64,000 nt of DNA. It comes from Pseudomonas asuensis (lineage in GTDB: Bacteria; Pseudomonadota; Gammaproteobacteria; Pseudomonadales; Pseudomonadaceae). The notes below the pieces were generated by a model. It made no database searches. It saw only the letters and a list, made by a program, of their open reading frames with translations, and was not told the DNA's origin. The stretch covers positions 186,001-250,000 of the forward strand of contig NZ_BMNW01000008.1 in assembly GCF_014646755.1 (NCBI RefSeq), read 5' to 3'. Each line of letters starts with the position of its first letter. The stretch's first letter is position 1. Made by a program: the position numbers and the translations under genes. Positions 27,791 through 37,110 of this stretch are shown here, piece after piece.

Positions 27791-30010
27791 ATGAAAGCGT
27801 TCGGAAAAGTGCTCGGCCTTGTCTTTCTTGGGCTGTTGCTGATCATCGTGGCACTGGGCTTTGCCTTGACCCACCTGTTCGACCCCAACGATTACAAAGA
27901 CGAAATCCGCCAACTTGCCCGGGACAAAGCCAATGTTGAGCTGACCCTGAATGGTGATATTGGCTGGAGCCTCTTCCCGTGGATTGGTCTGCAACTGCAT
28001 GACGCCACCATCGCCAGCGCCAATACACCACAACAGCACTTGGCCAGCGTACAAAGACTTGGCTTTTCGGTGCGCGTCCTGCCGCTGCTTCACCGTGATC
28101 TCGAAATGAGCGACATTCGAGTGGATGGCCTGAATCTGACATTGGCGCGCAATGAGCAAGGTAAGGGCAACTGGGAAAATATCGGCCGCCCGGCTAACAG
28201 TTCAAACACAGGCGCCCAGACCGAACAGCCCGCCCAGCAGCCGGAGGAGAAGGAGGACACGCCTCGGCGCCCACTCAAGCTGGATATCGACAGCCTGACA
28301 GTCAAAGACTCTCGCGTTGACTACAACGATGCCCGCAGCGGTGCGCACTACGCATTCGAAGGGTTAGACCTGACTACTGGCAGCATCCGCGAGGGTACTA
28401 ATATTCCATTGAAACTGCTGGGCACCCTTACGACTAACCAGCCCCCAGTCAACGCATCGGTCGTGCTGAATGGCGAACTGCGCTTTGACAATGCCTTGCA
28501 ACGCTACCAACTGGACAATGCCAGCCTATCGGGCGATGCCACGGGAGAGCCTTTTGGCGGGCAGCTGCTGAAGTACTCGGCAGAGGGTCAGCTCCTTCTG
28601 GACCGGGCAGCCAAGGTTGCCGAATGGAATGGCCTGAAGCTGACCTTCAACCAATTGAAAGCGCTTGGCGAGCTCAAGGTGCATGATCTTGAAAACGCGC
28701 CCAAGCTTGAGGGAGGGCTGTCGATCGCCCAAACAGACCTGCGAGCATTTCTGAGCGGCATTGGTGTCACCTTGCCGGAAATGGCTGATGCCAACACACT
28801 CAAGCAGGTTGAATTCAATACGCGCCTGACTGGCAGCCAGAACAGCCTTGCGCTGGAGGACCTGAACCTTGTTCTTGATGGTGGCACCTTCTCAGGCCGT
28901 ATTGCCGTAGAAGACCTTGCTCGCAAAGCCCTGCGCGTGGAACTCAAAGGCGACCGACTGGACCTGGATCGCTATCTGCCGGCCAAGGCCGCCGCTGCGC
29001 AACATGAGACCAATACAGCTCGCCAGAGCGAAGTGAATGCAGCCGATGTGGCTGCCAGCCAGGGCAACTCGCCGCTTCCCTCCTCCCCCACCCAGCACGC
29101 CTGGAGCAGCGAGGACATCCTTCCTATCGAACGACTGAAGGCATTGGACCTTAACGCTTCGCTCAACCTGGATCACTTTGTGGTAACCAAGTTGCCTATC
29201 GACAACGCCAGCCTCAAGATTAACGGCAAAGAAGGCCTGGTCACATTGAGCGAACTGCGTGGCGATCTGTTCAGCGGTCGCTTCCAGGCCACTGGTGCCC
29301 TTGATGTTCGAGGAATCACACCCAAACTCAACGTCACTGAACGCATCGCCCAGGTACCTGTTGAAAGGATCCTCCAGGCTCAGGGGCAAAAGCCACCTGT
29401 GCGGGGCGCTCTGGATCTGGATGCTAACCTGACTGCGCAAGGCAATAGCCAGAAGGCATGGATGGATAGTCTGGACGGAACGGCACGCTTCCGCCTGAGC
29501 AACGGCGTTCTGGCCAACGCCAACCTCGAAGGCCAGCTTTGCCAGGGTATTGCGCTACTTAACAAAAAGACGCTTAGCAGCACACATGATGGGCAAGACA
29601 CACCCTTCCGCGAGCTGAGCGGTAGCCTGACGATCAACAACGGGGTAGCCAGCAACCAGGACCTTATTGCGCGCATTCCTGGCCTGACAGCCAAAGGCAA
29701 CGGTGATATCGACCTGCGCGTACTCGGCCTGGACTACCGCATAGGTGTAACAGTCGAGGGCGACAAGAGCGACATGCCAGACCCGGCCTGTCAGGTCAAT
29801 GATCGCTATACCGGCATCGAATGGCCTTTACACTGCCGCGGCCCACTGGAGCTGGGCGCTAAAGCCTGCCGCCTGGATCGCGAAGGCATGAGCAAGATTG
29901 TCGCCCGACTGGCGGGTGATCGACTCAATGAAAAACTGGGTGAAAAACTCGGGGACAAGGTCAGTCCCGAACTCAAAGATGCCATCAAGGGGTTATTCCA
30001 CAAACGATGA
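27791..30010 (+). CDS. asmA: AsmA family outer-membrane assembly protein
   Basis: A 739-residue periplasmic protein anchored by one N-terminal helix (VLGLVFLGLLLIIVALGFAL). The N-terminal AsmA segment (DPNDYKDEIRQLARDKANVELTLNGDIGWSLFPWIGL, shown in part) and the C-terminal AsmA_2 region (LDLDANLTAQGN to LNEKLGEKLGDKV) match the family, whose members are thought to form grooved bridges that move phospholipid between membranes. A low-complexity linker lies near residues 135-160. It overlaps mutY by four bases, and asmA-mutY-yggX is a conserved Pseudomonas unit. Confidence 0.92.
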   Translation: MKAFGKVLGLVFLGLLLIIVALGFALTHLFDPNDYKDEIRQLARDKANVELTLNGDIGWSLFPWIGLQLHDATIASANTPQQHLASVQRLGFSVRVLPLLHRDLEMSDIRVDGLNLTLARNEQGKGNWENIGRPANSSNTGAQTEQPAQQPEEKEDTPRRPLKLDIDSLTVKDSRVDYNDARSGAHYAFEGLDLTTGSIREGTNIPLKLLGTLTTNQPPVNASVVLNGELRFDNALQRYQLDNASLSGDATGEPFGGQLLKYSAEGQLLLDRAAKVAEWNGLKLTFNQLKALGELKVHDLENAPKLEGGLSIAQTDLRAFLSGIGVTLPEMADANTLKQVEFNTRLTGSQNSLALEDLNLVLDGGTFSGRIAVEDLARKALRVELKGDRLDLDRYLPAKAAAAQHETNTARQSEVNAADVAASQGNSPLPSSPTQHAWSSEDILPIERLKALDLNASLNLDHFVVTKLPIDNASLKINGKEGLVTLSELRGDLFSGRFQATGALDVRGITPKLNVTERIAQVPVERILQAQGQKPPVRGALDLDANLTAQGNSQKAWMDSLDGTARFRLSNGVLANANLEGQLCQGIALLNKKTLSSTHDGQDTPFRELSGSLTINNGVASNQDLIARIPGLTAKGNGDIDLRVLGLDYRIGVTVEGDKSDMPDPACQVNDRYTGIEWPLHCRGPLELGAKACRLDREGMSKIVARLAGDRLNEKLGEKLGDKVSPELKDAIKGLFHKR

Positions 30011-31071
30011 ATCCAGAACGCTTCTCCAGCGCTGTCCTGAACTGGTATGACATTCATGGCCGCAAGGACCTGCCCTGGCAGCAAAATATCAACCCTTACC
30101 GGGTGTGGGTCTCGGAGATCATGCTCCAGCAGACCCAGGTCAGTACGGTACTGGGTTATTTTGACCGCTTCATGGAAGCCTTGCCCGATGTCCAGGCGCT
30201 GGCGACTGCGTCTGAGGACGAAGTGCTGCATCTCTGGACAGGGCTGGGCTATTACAGCCGCGCCCGCAACCTGCACAAGACTGCAAAAATTGTCGTGGCC
30301 GAGCACAACGGTGAATTCCCCCGTGGCGTTGAAGCGCTGTCGGACCTGCCAGGTATAGGCCGCTCGACCGCCGGAGCCATTGCCAGCTTGTCCATGGACA
30401 TTCGCGCGCCCATCCTCGACGGTAACGTCAAACGTGTATTGGCACGCTACTCGGCACAGTCCGGCTATCCTGGCGAGCCGGCTGTAGCCCGTGCCCTATG
30501 GGATGTAGCAGAGCGTTATACGCCGCATACACGTGTAGGCAATTACACCCAGGCGATGATGGACCTGGGCGCTACACTGTGTACGCGTAGCAAACCCACT
30601 TGCCTGCTCTGCCCGCTCAAAGAAGGATGCCAAGCCCATCGCCTTGGACGTGAGACTGACTTTCCTGAACCCAAGCCGCGAAAGACCTTACCTCAAAAGC
30701 ACACGCTAATGCCGCTCATTATCAATGATGAGAATGCCATCCTGCTCTATCGACGTCCCTCCTCCGGGCTCTGGGGCGGCCTCTGGAGCCCACCCGAACT
30801 CGACACAACAGATCAACTAGAGGCACTGGCTGAACGTCATAGTCTGGTCATGGAGCATCGTCAGGCCTTACCCGGCCTCACTCATACCTTTAGTCACTTC
30901 CAGCTCAACATCGAGCCATGGTTGATTCATGTGGATAGCCGCAATCAATCCATGACCGAACCGGACTGGCTTTGGTATAACCTCGCCAATCCGCCACGTC
31001 TGGGGCTCGCGGCCCCGGTCAAAAAATTGCTCAAGCGCGCCGAAGAGGCGCTGAAAGGAGAAACCGTATGA
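30007..31071 (+). CDS. mutY: A/G-specific adenine DNA glycosylase MutY
   Basis: A 354-residue base-excision enzyme that removes adenine mispaired with 8-oxoguanine. Catalytic residues match the E. coli positions: Glu37 in [12 protein letters not shown] and Asp138 in [10 protein letters not shown]. The helix-hairpin-helix [13 protein letters not shown], the iron-sulfur cysteines starting at Cys192 ([17 protein letters not shown]) and a C-terminal NUDIX-like domain follow. ATGA overlaps on both sides couple its translation to asmA and yggX. Confidence 0.97.
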   Translation: MNPERFSSAVLNWYDIHGRKDLPWQQNINPYRVWVSEIMLQQTQVSTVLGYFDRFMEALPDVQALATASEDEVLHLWTGLGYYSRARNLHKTAKIVVAEHNGEFPRGVEALSDLPGIGRSTAGAIASLSMDIRAPILDGNVKRVLARYSAQSGYPGEPAVARALWDVAERYTPHTRVGNYTQAMMDLGATLCTRSKPTCLLCPLKEGCQAHRLGRETDFPEPKPRKTLPQKHTLMPLIINDENAILLYRRPSSGLWGGLWSPPELDTTDQLEALAERHSLVMEHRQALPGLTHTFSHFQLNIEPWLIHVDSRNQSMTEPDWLWYNLANPPRLGLAAPVKKLLKRAEEALKGETV

Positions 31072-31340
31072 CCCGCACTGTCATGTGCCGCAAGTTAAAG
31101 CAGGAATTGCCCGGCCTGGATCGCCCGCCCTACCCAGGCGCCAAGGGCGAGGACATCTATCAGAATGTATCCAAGCAAGCCTGGGACGACTGGCAGAAAC
31201 ATCAGACCATGCTGATCAATGAACGCCGTCTGAACATGATGAATGCTGACGACCGTAAATTCCTGCAGCAAGAGATGGATAAATTCCTGTCAGGCGAAGA
31301 GTACGCGCAAGCTGAAGGATATGTTCCGCCAAGCGAATAA
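31068..31340 (+). CDS. yggX: Probable Fe(2+)-trafficking protein YggX
   Basis: A 90-residue protein of the YggX family, which protects iron-sulfur enzymes against oxidative damage. The N-terminal [17 protein letters not shown] with the conserved cysteine, the [18 protein letters not shown] segment and the helical [12 protein letters not shown] are typical. Coupling to mutY, itself an iron-sulfur enzyme, is seen in many gammaproteobacteria. Confidence 0.96.
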   Translation: MTRTVMCRKLKQELPGLDRPPYPGAKGEDIYQNVSKQAWDDWQKHQTMLINERRLNMMNADDRKFLQQEMDKFLSGEEYAQAEGYVPPSE

Positions 31341-31416
31341 GCTGGGTGTCTACCCCTCTCATTTTGGGGTAAACACTTAAGTCTCGGTAAAAATTGAATT
31401 TTTTTTCAACTCGCGC

Positions 31417-31445
31417 TTGACACAAATCGTTTAGAACGGTTTAAT
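31417..31445 (+). promoter_or_regulatory. Sigma-70 promoter of tRNA-Phe
   Basis: TTGACA (31417-31422), 17-base spacer, TTTAAT (31440-31445). The tRNA begins ten bases further on. Confidence 0.85.
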
Positions 31446-31455
31446 GCGCCCCGTT

Positions 31456-31531
31456 GCCCAGGTAGCTCAGTTGGTAGAGCAGGGGATTGAAAATCCCCGT
31501 GTCGGCGGTTCGATTCCGTCCCTGGGCACCA
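31456..31531 (+). tRNA. tRNA-Phe (GAA)
   Basis: A 76-base tRNA with encoded CCA end. The acceptor stem GCCCAGG pairs with CCTGGGC, the D arm contains AGCTCAGTTGGTAGAGC, the anticodon arm GGGGA-TTGAAAA-TCCCC carries GAA at 31489-31491, and the T arm has GGTTCGATTCC. Confidence 0.99.
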
Positions 31532-31537
31532 TAATTC

Positions 31538-31569
31538 AAAAAGCCCGATCAGATGATCGGGCTTTTTTT
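31538..31569 (+). terminator. Rho-independent terminator of tRNA-Phe
   Basis: AAAAAGCCCGATC, loop AGAT, GATCGGGCTTTTTTT, beginning seven bases behind the CCA end. Confidence 0.95.
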
Positions 31570-31720
31570 ATGCCCTCATTTTCGCTCTATTACCAATCGT
31601 TGCCCCGAGCGCTTGAAAGCTATTTCCTTTCATTGCTCAGGTACTATCTCGTGCCTTTTATTTGACAATCTGCTGTCCACCAGCTGTAAAGCTTATAAAT
31701 ACTTGTGGATGGAGGAGCGA

Positions 31721-32473
31721 ATGAAGCGGTTCAAGCGATGGGTCATTTCCCTGGTAGCGGGGTTAAGTCTAGGCAGCTCAGTCATGGCGGCCGATGTCCT
31801 TAAAGTAGGCGTCCAGGGTTCACTTCCGCCCTTTAGTAGCGTTAGCGCGAATGGCAAGCTAACCGGCTTTGACGTAGATATCGCGCAGGCCTTGTGTGCA
31901 GAGCTCAAAGTGCAATGCCAGTTCGTAATCACCAGCTGGGATCGCATGCTGCCCTCACTGAACGCACGTAAGTTCGATGCCATCATTTCCTCGATGTCGA
32001 TTACACCGGAGCGTGAGCAGCTCGTCTCCTTCACTATCCCGTACTACATGAACAGCATTCAGTTCATTGCTGCCAAGGACAAGCCTTTCAGCACAGACCC
32101 TCGAGGACTCAAAGGCAAGGTTATTGGTGCCGGCCGCGCGACCCTTTCGGCAGATTGGCTCTCCAACCATCTGGGCGGTCAGGTCAACATGCGATTCTAC
32201 GACTCTCAGGAGGAAGCCAACCAGGCCCTTGCAGAGGGGCGCGTGGATGCAGTACTCGGGGACCGCTTTGCACATTACGCCTGGTTACAGACAGCTGAAG
32301 GGCAACGTTTCGAGCTTAAAGGCGAGCCCGTCCTCCAAAAGGACCGCATTGCAATAGCGGTACGCAAGAACGACCCGTTGAAAGCCCGCCTGGATGAGGC
32401 GCTTAAAGACATCTTGGCCAACGGCACCTATCAGCAGATCAACGCCCGTTACTTTCCGTTTAGCCTCTACTGA
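31721..32473 (+). CDS. Amino-acid ABC transporter substrate-binding protein (family 3)
   Basis: A 250-residue periplasmic protein with a signal peptide (RWVISLVAGLSLGSSVMA) and the fold of lysine/arginine/ornithine or cystine binding proteins: VGVQGSLPPFSSVSANGKLTGFDVDIAQALC (shown in part), the ligand-contacting SSMSITPEREQ and a C-terminal KDILANGTYQQINARYF. GGAGGAGCGA precedes ATG 31721, which is preferred over the much longer frame. There is no permease or ATPase beside it, so it is another orphan binding protein. Confidence 0.87.
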   Translation: MKRFKRWVISLVAGLSLGSSVMAADVLKVGVQGSLPPFSSVSANGKLTGFDVDIAQALCAELKVQCQFVITSWDRMLPSLNARKFDAIISSMSITPEREQLVSFTIPYYMNSIQFIAAKDKPFSTDPRGLKGKVIGAGRATLSADWLSNHLGGQVNMRFYDSQEEANQALAEGRVDAVLGDRFAHYAWLQTAEGQRFELKGEPVLQKDRIAIAVRKNDPLKARLDEALKDILANGTYQQINARYFPFSLY

Positions 32474-32530
32474 TCACAGCAGCAGGGCGGTGCGCTATGC
32501 TTCGCCGCCCTGTTAGCCTCAGTGATTGGC

Positions 32531-33754
32531 ATGAGTAAGCTCGAACCTGTTTCCTTTCTCCAAGGCGCTGCGCTAGAAGAGCGCTTCAATGCCCTGAATA
32601 GCTTTCTGATACAGCACCAACCTCTTTGGCGACCCAAGCCATTTATCCAGCTGACGCTGCCATGGGAACAGACTTATCAGGCGCTATCCGCCTGGCTCAG
32701 AGCCCGCTCACTTGATGAGGCCGAGGCTGCTCATAACAGCCCGCACACACTCCAGGCTCCCCTGCCCTTTTCAGGCTGGGCTGAGGAGTCACGCCAGCTA
32801 TGTGCTATTGGCGAACTGCCGAGGCAGCACAGTGAAGCCCCCAACGCCTGGAGTGTTGATGTCCCAGGTCGTAAATGGGAGCAGGTAGAGGCGTTCACAC
32901 AGCATGCCCTATTCAGGCACCCACCTTCACACTGGCTGGACTGGTGCTCGGGCAAAGGTCATCTGGGGCGGCGCCTAAGCCTTAGTGGCACCGCATTCGA
33001 CTGCCTGGAGTACGATCCCTCACTGGTAGACGCCGGACGCTGTATCAGCAAGCGTCTGGGACTGAGCGCTCATCATTACGAACAGGATGTGATGGACGAG
33101 TCTGTACTGAACAGACTAGAGACCTCCCATACCCCTGTAGCCCTGCATGCATGCGGTGATCTGCACGTGCGACTGATGCAAGTCGCCAGCGCAGCAAGGT
33201 GCTCTGCCCTGGCCATAGCACCTTGCTGCTATAACCGTATCAGCGGCGAGCAGTACCGCCCACTCTCCACAGATGCCAAAGGCTCAACTCTTCTTTTGAG
33301 CAAGGAGGATCTTGGATTACCTCTCTGTGAAACCGTAACCGCAGGTGCACGCGTGCGCCGCCAACGTGATATCTCCATGGCAAGGCGACTCGGATTTGAC
33401 CTGCTCCAGCGTGAGATCCGCGAGATCGATGAGTACCTCCCTACGCCCCCTCTGCCGACCAGCTGGCTGCAACGTACGTTTCGAGACTACTGCCTGGAGC
33501 TTGCCACGCTCAAGAAACTGCCGCCTGTACCTGAGCAAGACTGGAAGGCTCTTGAGGCTGCGGGCTGGATGCGCCTGGCCACTGTTCGCAATCTTGAGCT
33601 GGTTCGTGGGCTTTTCCGACGTCCGCTTGAGCTCTGGCTGCTACTGGATCGAGCACTCTATCTGCAAGAGCAGGGCTATCAAGTCAAGTTAGGCCGCTTC
33701 TGCGACTATGACTTGACCCCACGCAACCTAATGCTATTGGCTGAGAAACCTTAA
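32531..33754 (+). CDS. SAM-dependent methyltransferase, METTL25/Methyltransf_32-like
   Basis: A 407-residue protein. A central Rossmann methyltransferase has LDWCSGKGHLGRRL (motif I), CLEYDPSLVDAGR (motif II), VALHACGDLHVRLMQ and the unusual motif APCCYNRI, resembling the GCCYH motif of METTL25/RRNAD1-type proteins. The N-terminal ~130 residues and the C-terminal ~120 residues show no family I recognise. The ATG at 32531 is used; a GTG lies three codons upstream. The gene ends tail to tail with nikE, overlapping by four bases. Substrate unknown. Confidence 0.72.
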   Translation: MSKLEPVSFLQGAALEERFNALNSFLIQHQPLWRPKPFIQLTLPWEQTYQALSAWLRARSLDEAEAAHNSPHTLQAPLPFSGWAEESRQLCAIGELPRQHSEAPNAWSVDVPGRKWEQVEAFTQHALFRHPPSHWLDWCSGKGHLGRRLSLSGTAFDCLEYDPSLVDAGRCISKRLGLSAHHYEQDVMDESVLNRLETSHTPVALHACGDLHVRLMQVASAARCSALAIAPCCYNRISGEQYRPLSTDAKGSTLLLSKEDLGLPLCETVTAGARVRRQRDISMARRLGFDLLQREIREIDEYLPTPPLPTSWLQRTFRDYCLELATLKKLPPVPEQDWKALEAAGWMRLATVRNLELVRGLFRRPLELWLLLDRALYLQEQGYQVKLGRFCDYDLTPRNLMLLAEKP

Positions 33755-34554
33755 AGGGCTACAGGTGCGCGCTTTACAGGCATTGCCGGCAGAACAGCTC
33801 GCTGCAGCGCAGCTCCAGCCGGATGCTCAAAGCGCAGTCCTGCCTCTACCCTGCACTCCTCGGCGAGCCGCCCTTGATCCATTACAGCCACTCGGCGACA
33901 CAGACGCTGTACCAGGCTCAGATCATGGGTAATCAGCAGAAAGGCTGTTCCTTGTGCCTCACGTATTTCGCTGAGCATGTCCAATATCTGTACCTGAAGA
34001 ACTCGATCAAGGTTGGATAGCGCTTCGTCCAGCACAATGAGCGAAGGACGCGAGGCCAAAGCCCGCGCAATACCGACACGCTGGAGCTGTCCGCCACTAA
34101 GCTGGCCGGGCAGCCTATTAACCATCCCCGCATCCAGCCCCACCTGCTCTAGCAATTGGGCAGCACGCCGCAAGCAATCCAGCTTGGAAAGCCCCATCAA
34201 ATGCCGCAACGGCTCAGACAGGCTCCAGCCCACGGTATGACGGGGGTTAAAGGCACTTGGCGCATCCTGGAAGACCATCTGAACGCTGCGTCGAAACGTA
34301 CAAAGTGCCTCACCTTTTACGTGAGGCAGCGCTTCCCCACGAAAGCAGATCTGCCCACCTTGAGGCCTCTCAAGTCCCAGTAGCAGGCGGGCCAGCGTAC
34401 TTTTACCGCTACCACTGTTTCCCAGAAGGCCAACGCTTTCCCCTTCGTCAATATGGAAATTCAGCTCACGCAATACCGTTTGCACAGGCTGGCGTGACCA
34501 AAAGCTTCCCGAGCGATAACCATGCGTAATGAACTCAGCACTGAGCAGCCTCAT
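33751..34554 (-). CDS. nikE: Nickel ABC transporter ATP-binding protein NikE
   Basis: A 267-residue ABC ATPase of the oligopeptide/nickel class. Walker A is GNSGSGKST, the signature LSGGQLQRVGIARAL, Walker B LIVLDEALSNLD and the H-loop ITHDLS. It overlaps nikD by four bases (ATGA) and is the last gene of nikABCDE. The nickel assignment rests on the whole operon, on its resemblance to E. coli Nik proteins and on the adjoining nikR. Confidence 0.9.
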   Translation of the reverse strand: MRLLSAEFITHGYRSGSFWSRQPVQTVLRELNFHIDEGESVGLLGNSGSGKSTLARLLLGLERPQGGQICFRGEALPHVKGEALCTFRRSVQMVFQDAPSAFNPRHTVGWSLSEPLRHLMGLSKLDCLRRAAQLLEQVGLDAGMVNRLPGQLSGGQLQRVGIARALASRPSLIVLDEALSNLDRVLQVQILDMLSEIREAQGTAFLLITHDLSLVQRLCRRVAVMDQGRLAEECRVEAGLRFEHPAGAALQRAVLPAMPVKRAPVAL

Positions 34555-35324
34555 TCGTAACCCTCCACCCTAGTGAGCGCCTGATGCGCTGCCAAAAGGT
34601 CACGGGCTACTGCACTATGGGGTGCGCTAAACAACTGATCGACCGTCGTAGCCTCTACGATGCGTCCGTTATCCATGACCAGGACATCGTGGGCGCAACG
34701 GGCAACAACCCCCATGTCATGCGTCACCAGCAGAATCCCCAGTCCCTTCTCTTCAACCAGGCGCTCAAGTACATCGAGCACGCGGGCCTGCATAAGCAGA
34801 TCAAGATCCGTCGTAGGCTCATCGGCCAGTAAAAAAGGCGTTTCAGCCAGCAGAGCCAGTGCAATCATCATGCGCTGCAGCATGCCGCCACTCATTTGAA
34901 AGGGATACAGGGAGAGCAGCTGAGAGGACGCATCCAAACCAACATCCAGCAGGCAGGCGTCCAGACGCTTTTGGGCCTCTGTCCCACGAATACCACGTAG
35001 CGTCAGCACCTCATGGGCGTGGGCCCGCATCGTCAATACGGGATTAAAGGCCGAACGAGGGTTCTGCATAATCATGGAAACCTGACGCCCGCGCAGCTGT
35101 TTTCCACTCGACAGCTGCCCATCACATAACGTTAGACCTGACGCTTTTGTCACGCCTGCAGGCAATTGATCCAATATGCCCAGGCACGTCATGGACTTGC
35201 CTGAACCACTGGAGCCTACCAGCGCTGTAATACGCCCTGTTCTGACCGTCAGACTCAAGCCATCAACCAACAACTGATCATTAGCGGCCAGGGTCAAACC
35301 CTGAACTTCCAACACCTGGCTCAT
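34551..35324 (-). CDS. nikD: Nickel ABC transporter ATP-binding protein NikD
   Basis: A 257-residue ABC ATPase. Walker A is GSSGSGKSM, signature MSGGMLQRMMIALALL, Walker B FLLADEPTTDLD, H-loop VTHDMG. ATG 35324 overlaps the nikC stop by one base, and AGGAG lies seven bases upstream, so the TTG codon in front is not needed as a start. NikD and NikE form the ATPase pair that powers the NikBC permease. Confidence 0.91.
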   Translation of the reverse strand: MSQVLEVQGLTLAANDQLLVDGLSLTVRTGRITALVGSSGSGKSMTCLGILDQLPAGVTKASGLTLCDGQLSSGKQLRGRQVSMIMQNPRSAFNPVLTMRAHAHEVLTLRGIRGTEAQKRLDACLLDVGLDASSQLLSLYPFQMSGGMLQRMMIALALLAETPFLLADEPTTDLDLLMQARVLDVLERLVEEKGLGILLVTHDMGVVARCAHDVLVMDNGRIVEATTVDQLFSAPHSAVARDLLAAHQALTRVEGYE

Positions 35325-36169
35325 CAATGTTCTCCTGCGCGCAGCGAAGGGTCGAGTCGGTCGCGCAACGCATCCCCAAGCAGATTAAAGGCCATCACGG
35401 TTAGAAAAATCATGAGGCCGGGCCAGAGCAGCAATTGAGGATGAGTCCAGAGATACTCCTTGGCGTCGTTGATCATCACGCCCCATTCCGGCGTTGGTGG
35501 GCTTACACCCAAGCCTAGGAAGGACAACCCTGATACGTGCAGCATCATGTGGCCAATATCCAGCGAGGCCAGGACCATTAGCTGTCCTAGTACACTGGGC
35601 AGGATGTGGCTGATAAAGCTTTGCAGGCGTGACGCGCCCGCCAGACCTGATGCCAACAGATAGTCACGTCCACGTAGAGAGATCACAAGACTACGGACCA
35701 TTCGGGCATACCAGGCCCAGTGGGACAGTGCGATGGCTAAAATGACATTCGAAAGTCCTGTTCCCAGCACACCAATAAAGAAGAGCGCCAGAACAAATGT
35801 TGGCACGGTCATGAACAGCTCGCCGATTCGCATCAGCACCGTATCCAGTCGACCACCGATAAATCCGGCCACGCCTCCCACGACAATACCAAGCGCCAGG
35901 ATCAGGCACAGCGTGAGCACCACTGTGCCCAAAGACAAACGCGTGCCTGCCATCAGACGGGACAGGACATCACGGCCCAGGTGATCGGTTCCCAACCAAT
36001 GCTCCGCACTCATGCCTTGCAAGCGCTGGCTTACGTCAACGGCAGTGGGGTCATAAGGGGCCAGCCAAGGTCCCAATAACGTCAAAAGCAATAAGAGGGC
36101 TACCAACACGGCCCCCAACCATGCCCCCCATGAGCGCGACCGGGGCAAACACATTGCATTTGTTAACAT
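35324..36169 (-). CDS. nikC: Nickel ABC transporter permease NikC
   Basis: A 281-residue inner-membrane permease with the binding-protein-dependent transport signature ([25 protein letters not shown], shown in part) that docks to the ATPases, and an N-terminal segment with [14 protein letters not shown] and [15 protein letters not shown] typical of DppC/NikC proteins. It overlaps nikB by seven bases. GGAG stands seven bases before the ATG. Confidence 0.92.
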   Translation of the reverse strand: MLTNAMCLPRSRSWGAWLGAVLVALLLLLTLLGPWLAPYDPTAVDVSQRLQGMSAEHWLGTDHLGRDVLSRLMAGTRLSLGTVVLTLCLILALGIVVGGVAGFIGGRLDTVLMRIGELFMTVPTFVLALFFIGVLGTGLSNVILAIALSHWAWYARMVRSLVISLRGRDYLLASGLAGASRLQSFISHILPSVLGQLMVLASLDIGHMMLHVSGLSFLGLGVSPPTPEWGVMINDAKEYLWTHPQLLLWPGLMIFLTVMAFNLLGDALRDRLDPSLRAGEH

Positions 36170-37107
36170 ACCTGTGCTCCCTCTAATCGGGTTCGAGGAT
36201 CAAGCCAGGCGTACAGCACATCGACGATCAGGTTGCAGAATACAAACAGCCCGGTCATCAGCAAGGTAAAGCATTGCAATACCGGGAAATCCCGGTTGTA
36301 GACAGCACTAACCGCAAAGCGCCCCAGCCCGGGCCAGGCGAAAATCGTTTCAATAACCAGCGTACCGCCAATCAACTCCCCTACATGCATCCCGATAGCG
36401 GTCACAACAGGTAGCCAAGCGTTACGCAAGATATGTCTGCGCCAGACCTGTCCCTCCGGCAACCCACGCAGGCGTGCATATAAGACATACCGCTGCCCAC
36501 TGGCCTCCAGCAGGCTAGCGCGAAGAAGCCGCGCATTGATCGATAGCGACATTAAGGCCACTGCCAGCACGGGCATGACCAGATGCTCCAGTCCGCCGCG
36601 CCCCATGGGAGGCAGCCACCCCAAGAGCACAGAAAACAGGGCTATCATCAGAAACGCTAACCAGAAGTTAGGCATTGAGACGCCAAAAAAAGCGATAAAG
36701 CGCACAAGCTGGTCCGGCCACCGACCTGGCCGCCGGGCCGCCCAAATACCCAACGGCAGGCTGACCAGTAGGGTAACGGCCAAAGCAGCCCCGCCGAGCT
36801 GAAGCGTGGCTGGCAAGTAATACAGGAGATCATCCAGGACAGGTCTTCCTGTAACGAATGACGTCCCGAAGTCCAGATGCAACGCACGCCACAGCCATAC
36901 CAGATATTGCTCGGCCAGGGGGCGATCAAGCCCCAGCGTATGACGTGCCTCCGCCAGCGCCGCATCCGTAGGCGGAATTTGGGAAAGACGCAGATAATCC
37001 AGCGCAGGATCACCCCGCCCCATATGTAGCAGCACAAATACCAGCAGCGAAACTGCAAGCAGGATAGGGATTAATAAGGCCAGTCGGTAGGCGATATAAC
37101 GCAGCAT
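36163..37107 (-). CDS. nikB: Nickel ABC transporter permease NikB
   Basis: A 314-residue inner-membrane permease of the DppB/NikB type. The N-terminal [24 protein letters not shown] (shown in part), [27 protein letters not shown] and the C-terminal [21 protein letters not shown] are family signatures. It starts three bases after the nikA stop and overlaps nikC. Confidence 0.93.
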   Translation of the reverse strand: MLRYIAYRLALLIPILLAVSLLVFVLLHMGRGDPALDYLRLSQIPPTDAALAEARHTLGLDRPLAEQYLVWLWRALHLDFGTSFVTGRPVLDDLLYYLPATLQLGGAALAVTLLVSLPLGIWAARRPGRWPDQLVRFIAFFGVSMPNFWLAFLMIALFSVLLGWLPPMGRGGLEHLVMPVLAVALMSLSINARLLRASLLEASGQRYVLYARLRGLPEGQVWRRHILRNAWLPVVTAIGMHVGELIGGTLVIETIFAWPGLGRFAVSAVYNRDFPVLQCFTLLMTGLFVFCNLIVDVLYAWLDPRTRLEGAQVC

Positions 37108-37110
37108 GAG

